In this document: positions 1 through 6,126 of the stretch, one piece after another
How the letters are laid out: each line of letters starts with the position of its first letter
How positions within the stretch are numbered: position 1 is the first letter of the stretch
Source of the DNA: a virus
Length of the DNA stretch: 41,896 nucleotides
Reading direction: 5' to 3' (one strand)
Virus record (IMG/VR): IMGVR_UViG_3300047509_000127
Location: 1-41,896 of that record
The notes under the pieces: model-generated
Databases searched by the model: none
What the model was told of the DNA's origin: nothing
Seen by the model: only the letters and a program-made list of their open reading frames with translations
Translations under genes and position numbers: made by a program

Positions 1-153
1 TACTCCAACTCCAACTCCCACTCCTACTCCAACTCCTACTCCTACTCCTACTCCAATTCCTACTCCCACTCCCACTCCAACTCCCACTCCCACTCCTACT
101 CCAACTCCTACTCCTACTCCAACTCCAACTCCCACTCCTACTCCTACTCCCAC
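1..153. repeat. Terminal overlap, left copy (hexanucleotide repeat)
   Basis: Tandem ACTCCN hexamers. Bases 1-120 match 41750-41869, and 127-153 match 41870-41896. The left copy carries one extra unit (AACTCC, 121-126). This is the signature of a circular or circularly permuted genome opened inside a repeat, with copy number differing by one unit. The repeat is the coding sequence of a minus-strand gene. Confidence 0.9.
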
Positions 154-205
154 TCCTACTCCTATTCCAATAGTCCCTTAAAAGGGATGCTTGGTATTGG
201 TTCAT
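1..205 (-). CDS. RS/WS/GS dipeptide-repeat protein, N-terminal part (crosses circle junction)
   Basis: ATG at 205-203 is preceded by a strong Shine-Dalgarno (GGAGGA, 211-216) that overlaps the stop codon of the upstream gene (216-218), so the two are translationally coupled. The protein opens [14 protein letters not shown] and then becomes an uninterrupted X-S dipeptide repeat with X = R, W or G and one N. Each hexanucleotide encodes one dipeptide. Read through the circle junction (base 1 joins 41749) the frame stays open to TAA at 41723-41721: 77 residues, about 31 repeat units. The composition (Arg, Trp, Ser, Gly) is that of a low-complexity, probably disordered, self-associating or nucleic-acid-binding peptide, but function is unknown. 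The alternative GVGV frame has no ATG, GTG or TTG start after its upstream stop. Confidence 0.75.
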   Translation of the reverse strand, partial: MNQYQASLLRDYWNRSRSGSRSRSGSWSWSRSRSWSRSGSGSWSGSGSRNWSRSRSRSWSRSGSWSWS

Positions 206-215
206 CACTTTCCTC

Positions 216-566
216 CTACGGCAGGTTGTGCGTCCAGACGAAAGCGTCCGAAATAGCACTCATGTTGATAAACATTTCCGAACCAACCGTTTCAACCTCA
301 CTTAGCACCCCTTTGGCTAGGGCTTCGGCAATGTTTCCGGTATCAAATACGCAAGCCGCATTCTCTAACACCAAAAAGTTCCCAACGATAGCCTTTACTT
401 GACCAGTAGCGAAGTAGGTGACCGTCCTAATTAGATACTTTCCTCCGACCTTAAAAGGCACTTCCAGGTTTTTATATTCTTGGGCGGATTTCTTGCTGTC
501 GACTTTCTTTTTCAGTTCTTCTAACTCAGCTAGCTCCGAGAGTAGTTGTTCTTTGGTTTTACTCAT
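216..566 (-). CDS. Small globular phage protein, partner of the RS-repeat protein
   Basis: 116 residues from ATG 566, chosen because AGGAGG lies seven bases upstream; a longer frame to 590 lacks such a site. Residues 1-30 form a charged helix (SKTKEQLLSELAELEELKKK). The rest looks like a compact beta-rich domain with GGKYLIRTVTYFATGQVK, then NFLVLENAACVFDTG and a C-terminal SAISDAFVWTHNLP. I recall the IRTVT...LVLENA...DTG pattern from uncharacterised phage proteins but cannot name a function. Its stop overlaps the ribosome-binding site of the dipeptide-repeat gene, which suggests the two products act together. Confidence 0.75.
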   Translation of the reverse strand: MSKTKEQLLSELAELEELKKKVDSKKSAQEYKNLEVPFKVGGKYLIRTVTYFATGQVKAIVGNFLVLENAACVFDTGNIAEALAKGVLSEVETVGSEMFINMSAISDAFVWTHNLP

Positions 567-608
567 TAAACCTCCTAATAACCCTGGCATATTCTGATGT
601 AAAGGTGC

Positions 609-1004
609 CTAGTTAACGCTCTCTTCCTTATTTTCTAACAGTTTCGGGTTTTCGTAGATGTTTCCTATAACCTTGGCTTTGTTCGCGGACATCCAGAGGT
701 ATGAGTCCATGTACAAAGGATCTATGTCGCTCCTACCAAACATAAACGCGCCTTCCTCGAACCCCACGAGGCAGTTCTCCCGACCGGCTCCTATCATTTC
801 GGTCCATTCCTTGTCTAACTTGATAATATCGTTTTCATACACTTCCCTGCCGCTCTTGTCTTTCAGTCCGGTATATTGCATTACTATCGGAGTGTGCTCC
901 CACGACCCTATATGTGACCAAAACATGTAATTCAAGTCGTTCGCATACATGATCTTGCGGTCGGTATCCCAAGCTCTGAACTTAATTTGTAAATATCGGT
1001 CCAT
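609..1004 (-). CDS. YopX family protein
   Basis: 131 residues with the hallmarks of the YopX family of phage proteins: IKFRAWD near the N-terminus, MQYTGLKDKSGREVYENDII in the middle, and a C-terminal VIGNIYENPKLL. Family members are small beta-rich proteins of unknown biochemical role, common in phages of Gram-positive bacteria. ATG 1004 has AGGAGG six bases upstream. A 17-bp direct repeat covers its last codons (613-629) and recurs just upstream of the gene (1022-1038), as if the gene were a cassette. The promoter at 1292-1320 is the nearest upstream signal. Confidence 0.85.
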   Translation of the reverse strand: MDRYLQIKFRAWDTDRKIMYANDLNYMFWSHIGSWEHTPIVMQYTGLKDKSGREVYENDIIKLDKEWTEMIGAGRENCLVGFEEGAFMFGRSDIDPLYMDSYLWMSANKAKVIGNIYENPKLLENKEESVN

Positions 1005-1038
1005 AAATCCTCCTGTAGTGCTTAACGCTCTCTTCCTT
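613..1038. repeat. 17-bp direct repeats flanking the yopX-like gene
   Basis: TTAACGCTCTCTTCCTT occurs at 613-629 and 1022-1038, 409 bp apart, bracketing the YopX gene. The first copy encodes the end of YopX; the second sits upstream of its ribosome-binding site. It could be a footprint of cassette insertion or a substrate for deletion. Confidence 0.7.
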
Positions 1039-1582
1039 TCCTCCAGTATTTAGGTATTACCCTGGGAACCGGAAGAAGGGAAGATGGCGCTATCCTAGCG
1101 GGGCTTTTCCTGACTCTAAGTCTAATCGCTAGCACCGTGGCCCTTTAAGGTGGGTTGGTTTATCAACCTCCTAGGGTAGCTATTTGACAGCCTCCCCAGG
1201 TCTCATGTCCGGTGATCCGGTCGCCTAGATTCTGAGTGTCGAACCTAGATAGGTAGCGATGACAAAGGTTATTAACTTAAGGTACGACATAACCATATCA
1301 CGTTGTTATGTGTATGTCAAGCCCTTCGCCTTGCACCCGTCGCTCTGAGAAGGAATACGAAGGGTAAACATGGAAATTTATTCCTGTTGAGTTCTTTCAA
1401 GAGCTTGCTCCGTTGTCTCTCGGACTCTTTGCATCTACTAACTCTAGCAAGTGTGTCAGGCCGCGTGGTTAGGGGACGCTTACGTTTATCACTTGCCGCC
1501 GCTATCGCTTATAGAGACGATAATTGCGGATTTAGCCGCTCATCGTTAGGTATCCGATGGGTAACTATCCCTCCAGTCGTTT
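1039..1582 (-). ncRNA. Non-coding interval rich in stem-loops
   Basis: About 540 bases with no convincing gene on either strand. Perfect short stems are dense: CGCTA/TAGCG (1088-1100), CCGG/CCGG (1209-1220), CCCTTCG/CGAAGGG (1322-1328 with 1358-1364), GCAAGTG/CACTTGC (1447-1453 with 1490-1496, enclosing GCGT/ACGC), GCGG/CCGC (1526-1539) and CATCG/CGATG (1541-1559). It lies between two minus-strand genes and holds a promoter, so it may encode a structured RNA or long leader. I recognise no known RNA family. Confidence 0.35.
1292..1320 (-). promoter_or_regulatory. Early promoter/operator site 1
   Basis: On the minus strand TTGACA (1320-1315), a 17-base spacer and TATGGT (1297-1292) make a textbook promoter spacing. 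The spacer contains ACATAACAACGTGATA, the block shared with sites near 3160, 38120 and 39470. A GATATG box at 15-base spacing would match the other members better. Confidence 0.65.
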
Positions 1583-2254
1583 TTATAGTCGTTCCGTCCG
1601 ACTGCCCTCTGGAGGCTTTTCATCTATGGTAGGGCTAGAGCTAAAGGTTAGCTCCTTGTAAACCGGAATAAAGTCTGTTTGTTTAGGAATGTTGGAAACC
1701 TTGACCGTCAGTACTTCAACTACAGCCAAGTCACTGTTAAGTGGAGGTTTTAGTTTAGATATGAAATAGCACTCTAATATCGGCGCGTCTGCGGGTGATA
1801 GGCAGTCCAGAAACTTAACGAATTGAGGTTTAGACTCGGACCGTTCCTTTAAGGACCCGAGCACTCTCGTAGCAAGATTGAGAGACTTTCCTATATACAG
1901 GATCTCTTTCTCTCTGTTGAACAAGAAGTAGACCCCTGGCTTATTGAGACGGACGTTTAGGGACCGAAGGAAGTCGTCAGAGAATTCTGGTAGTAGCTTG
2001 TTCCTGGTGAGTCTAAACTCTTCTTCCAACTGCCGTCGAAGAGTTTTCGGAAAGTGAGGATCGTAAAGTATTTCCGGACTCTCTCTGACTCGCCAACTAG
2101 CTACATCAGTGGCCCAGCCATTCGTGTAATGGTCAGACCATTGATAGAAGGTTAGGAGTTCTGAGGAAAGTCCTCTAGGAGGGGAGATTCCTAGCTCACG
2201 GAGGGCTCTAGAAAAGTAGTTTATGAAATGCTCAGGAGACTTTATGTATGACAA
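1583..2254 (-). CDS. GIY-YIG nuclease domain protein
   Basis: 223 residues. The C-terminal half has the GIY-YIG signature: GVYFLFN, a short spacer, then LYIGKS and a downstream Arg (about residues 107-132), followed by LECYFISKLKPPLNS, where the Glu is in the expected catalytic position. The first 100 residues are unassigned. Such domains occur in homing endonucleases and phage nucleases that cut or nick DNA. The start used is TTG 2254 with only a weak upstream AAGGGC; the frame stays open about 30 codons further upstream without any ATG, GTG or TTG, so the N-terminus is uncertain. Confidence 0.75.
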   Translation of the reverse strand: MSYIKSPEHFINYFSRALRELGISPPRGLSSELLTFYQWSDHYTNGWATDVASWRVRESPEILYDPHFPKTLRRQLEEEFRLTRNKLLPEFSDDFLRSLNVRLNKPGVYFLFNREKEILYIGKSLNLATRVLGSLKERSESKPQFVKFLDCLSPADAPILECYFISKLKPPLNSDLAVVEVLTVKVSNIPKQTDFIPVYKELTFSSSPTIDEKPPEGSRTERL

Positions 2255-2408
2255 AGAAAAGACGCCCTTGGCTGTAAACCCCGCCGCGTGTGGTTCAGGG
2301 AAGAACCAGACGAGGCTTACAACTAAAAGCGTCTAAATTCCCTGATTTCACGCACCAACATTGTATCAAATTAAACCAAAACCGCAAGTATCAAGCAGAA
2401 CGGTGCGC
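2255..2408. other. Intergenic gap, no clear gene
   Basis: Only very short frames are seen here. The minus strand is open into the GIY-YIG frame over the 2255-2340 part but has no usable start codon. Confidence 0.4.
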
Positions 2409-2570
2409 TCACTGTACCCTCCATAGATCCTTGAAGACTTCTCTAACCAGCTTCTGGTATGGAGTAAGGATCCTAGGCACTATCACTTCCTTTTTAGGAC
2501 CGACCTTTTTCTTGATGGCTTGGATGCTAGCTCTTCGTTGAGATGGAGTGCGGTACTGGAGTTTAATCAT
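2409..2570 (-). CDS. Small basic protein
   Basis: 53 residues, MIKLQYRTPSQRRASIQAIKKK onwards, rich in Lys and Arg with no recognisable family. The ATG at 2570 overlaps the TGA of the upstream 34-residue gene (ATGA), which decides the start over two upstream candidates in the same frame (ATG 2594, TTG 2621). Its basic charge would suit nucleic-acid binding, but that is inference. Confidence 0.55.
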   Translation of the reverse strand: MIKLQYRTPSQRRASIQAIKKKVGPKKEVIVPRILTPYQKLVREVFKDLWRVQ

Positions 2571-2671
2571 CTGCCTATTATCATCCCTACCCATACACCT
2601 ATTAAAAACCACACCCCGCAACAGGCTATTACTAAGAGTCCGATAGGTATTTTGTTAACTAGAGTGTTCAT
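2567..2671 (-). CDS. 34-residue single-pass membrane peptide
   Basis: ATG 2671 follows a perfect AAGGAGG (about seven bases upstream). The product starts MNTLVNKIPIGLLVIACC and is almost wholly hydrophobic after residue 8, ending in GR: one transmembrane helix. Its stop overlaps the start of the next gene and its own start overlaps the end of the preceding one, so it sits in a tight minus-strand operon. Function unknown. Confidence 0.6.
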   Translation of the reverse strand: MNTLVNKIPIGLLVIACCGVWFLIGVWVGMIIGR

Positions 2672-2865
2672 CTAACCTCCTTAAGTTGCTTCAATATCCG
2701 GTCGCTCAGCAATGAATCAATCTTCTTCTGGGCAAAATCTCCCGTTATGCGGCAATATCTGTGGACCATGTCCTTATCGGCCCAGGTCTTGCACTTAGCG
2801 TGTTCCTCATACTTTCGTATGCCGGGGTTGCAGATGCAGCAATTGGAGGAATCGATGTTTGTCAT
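2668..2865 (-). CDS. Small cysteine-rich (zinc-binding-like) protein
   Basis: 65 residues with Cys clustered as CCIC near the N-terminus, then Cys, His and Cys further on (HAKCKTW, HRYC), which suggests a metal-binding fold. ATG 2865 is preferred over TTG 2889 because GAGG lies five bases upstream. That ribosome-binding site sits inside a hairpin (2870-2882). The gene overlaps the following 34-residue gene by four bases. Confidence 0.6.
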   Translation of the reverse strand: MTNIDSSNCCICNPGIRKYEEHAKCKTWADKDMVHRYCRITGDFAQKKIDSLLSDRILKQLKEVR

Positions 2866-2869
2866 ATAA

Positions 2870-2887
2870 GCCTCGTGGAGGCTCCAC
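2870..2887 (-). promoter_or_regulatory. Two mutually exclusive hairpins over a ribosome-binding site
   Basis: In the mRNA, GCCTC (2882-2878) can pair with GAGGC (2874-2870), burying the Shine-Dalgarno of the gene at 2865. The overlapping GTGGA (2887-2883) can instead pair with TCCAC (2879-2875), which would free it. A switchable translational control is possible. Confidence 0.4.
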
Positions 2888-2913
2888 AATGACCGTAGAG
2901 CCTCGTACGTGAC

Positions 2914-3105
2914 CTACAACATGTATGCATACTCACTTCTCTTTTCCTCGGCTTCTAAGGCTTCCTCTTCCGCTAGATACTCATTCCACTTCTTAGCTAG
3001 TATACCTAGCTCTCTTTGTGTGACATCAACCTCGTGTGGAAGATGGCCCCCATTCTCTACCACCTGCATCCATAACTCGGACAGTCTATCGTTTAGATCT
3101 TGCAT
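2914..3105 (-). CDS. Small helical acidic protein
   Basis: 63 residues, two predicted helices (MQDLNDRLSELWMQVVENGG and the Glu-rich REL...AEEEALEAEEKR region). It faintly resembles Spo0E-like helical hairpins but lacks a clear signature motif. It is the first gene of the leftward unit below promoter site 2. A 16-codon frame starting at ATG 3146, directly below the promoter, overlaps its start and could be a leader peptide. No Shine-Dalgarno is seen for ATG 3105. Confidence 0.55.
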   Translation of the reverse strand: MQDLNDRLSELWMQVVENGGHLPHEVDVTQRELGILAKKWNEYLAEEEALEAEEKRSEYAYML

Positions 3106-3149
3106 TTTCGTTTATTCACCCCTCTTTCTATTGGCAGTTGATACATATA

Positions 3150-3175
3150 TATATTAACACGTTACGTTGTTATGT
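3150..3175 (-). promoter_or_regulatory. Early promoter/operator site 2
   Basis: Reading leftward: ACATAACAACG, TAACGTG, TTAATATATA. This is the same block as at 1292, 38109 and 39464. The AT-rich -10 region lies just upstream of ATG 3146 and about 45 bases from the gene at 3105. Confidence 0.6.
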
Positions 3176-3216
3176 CTAGTGGGTATTTAAAGGTGGTGAA
3201 CTCGAGGTCTTTATCC

Positions 3217-3222
3217 TATAAT
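3217..3222 (+). promoter_or_regulatory. TATAAT box for the late operon
   Basis: Perfect TATAAT in the divergent region, about 60 bases before the small terminase frame. The -35 is poor (TGGTGA at 17-base spacing). Confidence 0.45.
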
Positions 3223-3233
3223 TAAGTGGAGCT

Positions 3234-3336
3234 GGTTGGGCAAGAAATACCAGAGGTATTAGTTGGGCAAGAACTTAGAGTATGGTTGGGCAAATACCCG
3301 AAAAGGCAACCGAAAGTGGTTGCGTGGTTGGGCAAA
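3234..3336 (+). repeat. GGTTGGGCAA iterons (four copies)
   Basis: GGTTGGGCAAG at 3234-3244, GTTGGGCAAG at 3262-3271, GGTTGGGCAAA at 3284-3294 and 3326-3336. Four directly repeated decamers immediately before and inside the 5' end of the small terminase frame. That is where pac or cos binding sites for a small terminase are often found, or operator sites for a regulator. Confidence 0.75.
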
Positions 3337-3908
3337 CTAAGATATTGTGCCAATATATGGTTGATTTAGTGACTCGTTCTCCTAATTCCACAAAAAAAGG
3401 CATTAATTGGAAAAACGTTGAAAAGATGTATCTCGTTGATGGTTTACCATACCGTGAAGTTGCAAGACTCGCTGGTGTTAGTAGGCAAATGATCGAGAAA
3501 AAGGGTAAGGAGCTTAAATGGGCAGAGAAGAGAAAACAGGTAGATAAGGTAGCTTCCCAGTCGTTTGATGAGGCGGTGTTAATTAAAAGAGAAGAGTTGA
3601 AGAAGGAAGTTGTTTTAGACGCTATTGATAGGATAGCGAGGGTTAAGACTGAACAACTAGATCAGTCAGTAAAGCTGATTGAGATTGGTATGGCGAGGTT
3701 AGGTGGTGGTAAACCAATTAGTGATGCTACGGCTATTTCAGCTATTAGGTTAGGTCAAGAGACTATTAGGGAGCTGGAAGGTATGAAGAAGAATATTGAG
3801 AATCAAACGAATATACAGATTAATGTTAGTCCTGAGGAAGCAAAGGAAAGGTTAAGGTTGATTGCGAAGGAATATGGGCAGATAAATGATGGAGTAAATG
3901 CGGTATGA
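3282..3908 (+). CDS. terS: Terminase small subunit (putative)
   Basis: 208 residues from ATG 3282, or 183 from ATG 3357. The second is more likely the real start, because the first 25 codons are made from the GGTTGGGCAA iterons. Neither start has a Shine-Dalgarno. After residue 40 comes a helix-turn-helix (LPYREVARLAGVSRQMIEKK), then a long charged helical region (KKEVVLDAIDRIARVKTEQL) and a C-terminal EAKERLRLIAKEYG. This is the arrangement of phage small terminases, which bind the packaging site and recruit the large subunit. The gene is distinctly AT-richer than its neighbours. It could alternatively be another HTH packaging or regulatory protein. Confidence 0.7.
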   Translation: MVGQIPEKATESGCVVGQTKILCQYMVDLVTRSPNSTKKGINWKNVEKMYLVDGLPYREVARLAGVSRQMIEKKGKELKWAEKRKQVDKVASQSFDEAVLIKREELKKEVVLDAIDRIARVKTEQLDQSVKLIEIGMARLGGGKPISDATAISAIRLGQETIRELEGMKKNIENQTNIQINVSPEEAKERLRLIAKEYGQINDGVNAV

Positions 3909-4322
3909 TAGAAGGTAGAGTAAGGGATACGATTATAGTACCGCCGAGTGCGCCAGCGGACTCAGAACGTTCTAGATTAGTTACTTTAATTAATTACCTA
4001 TTATTACTAACTCTACGTTTATACAGGATTTCAACATTTGTAACTGTGTATTCCGGGATTTTACCTAGCCTAACCACTGCATATAGGCCTGTAGGCGTAC
4101 CAACACATACCCACCTGAGTAGACAACTTCGTACATTAACCAATATACGAAGTTACGGGAGCATAAAGCATTCCTTAAGCATTCTTTCACGGGGTATTGT
4201 GCCCAGGGGGCGGGGATGGACATACGATATATCCAGATCATATATGTATCTGTTCCACCTAATCCATATATATTTTCATATAAAATTAAATAGTAATAAT
4301 ACTATAGGACTATATACCTAGT
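3909..4322. other. AT-rich non-coding interval with recombination-site-like sequence
   Basis: A 138-codon plus-strand frame exists, but its amino-acid composition looks random, so I treat the interval as non-coding. It holds the loxP-like site (4123-4156), a direct repeat of AAGCATTC, palindromic GGCCT/AGGC, and a very AT-rich tail before 4323. It could be a recombination or replication locus. Confidence 0.5.
4123..4156. other. loxP-like recombination site
   Basis: Left arm ACAACTTCGTACA (4123-4135), 8-bp spacer TTAACCAA (4136-4143), right arm TATACGAAGTTAC (4144-4156). Against P1 loxP arms this is 11/13 and 12/13, with the exact 13-8-13 geometry and a perfect 9-bp inverted core AACTTCGTA/TACGAAGTT in place. 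No tyrosine recombinase gene is recognisable in the window. Confidence 0.65.
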
Positions 4323-4547
4323 ATGAAGAATATCTCACACACTAAGGTAGACTCTAGCCACGTATCCTCGGTTGGCTATGACCAGGAAGATCAAGTGTTA
4401 GAAGTGAAGTTCAAGAATGGTACCACCTACCGCTACCTAGATGTATCTCCTAATATCCATCAAGACATACTTAAAGCTGATTCCGTAGGTAAGTTCCTTC
4501 ACGGGAACCTTAGAGATCACGCCTACCACCGATTGGAGGAAGGATGA
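4323..4547 (+). CDS. KTSC domain protein
   Basis: 74 residues matching the KTSC domain: KVDSSHVSSVGYDQEDQVLE, then FKNGTTYRYLDV and a C-terminal LKADSVGKFLHGNLRD. KTSC proteins are small, widespread in phages and bacteria, and of unknown mechanism, sometimes fused to or near nucleic-acid enzymes. It opens the four-gene cluster that separates the two terminase genes; its TGA overlaps the next ATG (ATGA). No Shine-Dalgarno is visible. Confidence 0.8.
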   Translation: MKNISHTKVDSSHVSSVGYDQEDQVLEVKFKNGTTYRYLDVSPNIHQDILKADSVGKFLHGNLRDHAYHRLEEG

Positions 4548-5128
4548 CCTTAGAGGACTTTAAAGGAAGATTAGCTAACCGCTACGTCACCTTCGAGCTG
4601 AGCGTTCAGTGGTTTAAGGAGCACCGTGGCTGCATCATTGTTGAGACTGGCTGTGTTAGGTTAGAAGATGATTGGGGAGGGGCTGGGATGTCCACTATCG
4701 TCTTTGACCATGTCATTCAAAAGGAGAAGTTACGACTAGCCGGTACCACCCATCTCGAACCCAAGTTCTATTCTGTGGATCTTGATGAGAAGAACGTTTC
4801 GTTAGCTAGGAATCTCACCAAGGAAGCTGAGATATCCGTTGGGGACTCCGTAGCGTTCCTTGAGGACTTCCACGGATCGATTGACCTGCTCTACCTAGAT
4901 TCCTATGACTGTGACCCTGAGGGGGATTCTACCCCCGCACAAGAACACCAATTAGCTGAGGTTAGAGCATCTCTGCCTAAGATGGCCCTGCATTCCGCTA
5001 TCCTTCTAGATGATCGGGGAGATCCTCCATTTCCTGGTGGTGGAAAGACCAGGCTTAGTGAAGAATATCTACGCGATAAGGGTTGGGTTAGTTTATGGAC
5101 TGGGTATCAATCCCTGTGGGTTAGATGA
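4544..5128 (+). CDS. Class I SAM-dependent methyltransferase
   Basis: 194 residues. Motif I is IIVETGCVR (about residues 31-39), followed by FYSVDLDEKN (acidic residue at the end of strand 2), ISVGDSVAFLEDF and LLYLDSYD, in the order expected of a Rossmann-fold methyltransferase of the Methyltransf_24 type. The neighbours are glycosyltransferase-like, so the substrate is plausibly a glycan or sugar donor rather than DNA; that is inference. It overlaps the genes on both sides by four bases. Confidence 0.8.
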   Translation: MTLEDFKGRLANRYVTFELSVQWFKEHRGCIIVETGCVRLEDDWGGAGMSTIVFDHVIQKEKLRLAGTTHLEPKFYSVDLDEKNVSLARNLTKEAEISVGDSVAFLEDFHGSIDLLYLDSYDCDPEGDSTPAQEHQLAEVRASLPKMALHSAILLDDRGDPPFPGGGKTRLSEEYLRDKGWVSLWTGYQSLWVR

Positions 5129-6126
5129 ATATCCTCTACCTTTCCTGCCACTCGATAGCTGAATATGACGAATGCAAGCTCTTCCACGAGTTAGGACACA
5201 ACTTCTTCTCCCCGGGAGGATCTTATGAGAATCCGCAGAATCCTACCGATCCTAAGAGACCCCCGATTGATGCTCCGGTCTACCAACAGCTAATGGATGT
5301 GTCGAGGCAGAGTGATAAGTCTAATCTTCATCCCGAGTTAGTATCTTGGGCTGATGTGATCATTGACCACTTTATGCCTAGCTGGATTTCCGGCAACGCT
5401 CACCTTCTTGGTAGGAAACCACTCATCTGGCGTACCAATGGACAAAACGTTGGGGCTACCGAAGCCGATATGCAAAGGTTTAGAGATAAAGGACTAAAGA
5501 TAGTTCGATACTCAGAAGCTGAGCGCAACCTCCCAAGTTACGCTGGAGAGGACGCAGTCATTAGGTTTGGCAAAGATCCGGATGAGTATGGGGGATGGGT
5601 TGGAAACCATGCCGTAGTCTGCAACTTCACCCAGTCAATGAAACAGCGCGGGCCGCACTGCCACTACGATACCTTTAAACTGGTGACTGAGCCCTTTAAA
5701 ACCTACCTCTACGGACCTGGTAACGAGGATTCCGGCTTTGAAGGTGGTCTAATTCCCTACGATAAACTCAAAGAGGTCTTGCGTAACTGCCGAGTATATT
5801 TCTATTGCGGTACCGAGCCCGCTCCATACACTCTTAATTTTATAGAAGCATGGATGACCGGCATTCCAATCGTCGCACTTGGTCCAAAACTAGCTAATAC
5901 GCTCTTTCCAGACGTTAATACCTACGATATTCCTAACTTAATCACCAATGGAGTGGATGGTTTCTATTCCGATGACATAGAAACACTCAGGGACTATATA
6001 AAACTCCTGCTGACGGACGTTACAGCGGCTCACCAGATAGGAAGTATGGGTCGGCAGAAGGCTACCCGGGTATTCGGTATCGATAAAACTCGGGAGGGTT
6101 GGAAAAACTTCTTAGAAAGCTTATGA
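5125..6126 (+). CDS. Glycosyltransferase (GT-B type), first of three
   Basis: 333 residues. The N-terminal strand MNILYLSCHS and the C-terminal donor-binding region (NFIEAWMTGIPIVALGP, about residues 238-256) fit GT-B glycosyltransferases; the usual EAMA.G.P pattern is recognisable with a Trp variation. The C-terminus has MGRQKATRVFGIDKTREGW, typical of the closing helix of GT4-like enzymes. Likely transfers a sugar to a virion protein or cell-surface glycan. ATGA overlaps at both ends suggest a single co-translated cassette. Confidence 0.75.
   Translation: MNILYLSCHSIAEYDECKLFHELGHNFFSPGGSYENPQNPTDPKRPPIDAPVYQQLMDVSRQSDKSNLHPELVSWADVIIDHFMPSWISGNAHLLGRKPLIWRTNGQNVGATEADMQRFRDKGLKIVRYSEAERNLPSYAGEDAVIRFGKDPDEYGGWVGNHAVVCNFTQSMKQRGPHCHYDTFKLVTEPFKTYLYGPGNEDSGFEGGLIPYDKLKEVLRNCRVYFYCGTEPAPYTLNFIEAWMTGIPIVALGPKLANTLFPDVNTYDIPNLITNGVDGFYSDDIETLRDYIKLLLTDVTAAHQIGSMGRQKATRVFGIDKTREGWKNFLESL

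Noticed and set aside
1303-1632. 109-codon plus-strand frame opposite the GIY-YIG gene end
   Set aside because: No Shine-Dalgarno, hydrophobic low-information sequence, antisense to a better-supported gene and to stem-loops.
4290-4312. T7-like promoter (ACTATAGGA) before the KTSC gene
   Set aside because: Only the short core matches and no phage RNA polymerase gene is present.
3905-4321. 138-codon plus-strand frame after the small terminase gene
   Set aside because: ATGA overlap looks tempting, but composition is random-like, no ribosome site of its own, and it runs through the loxP-like site and AT-rich spacer.
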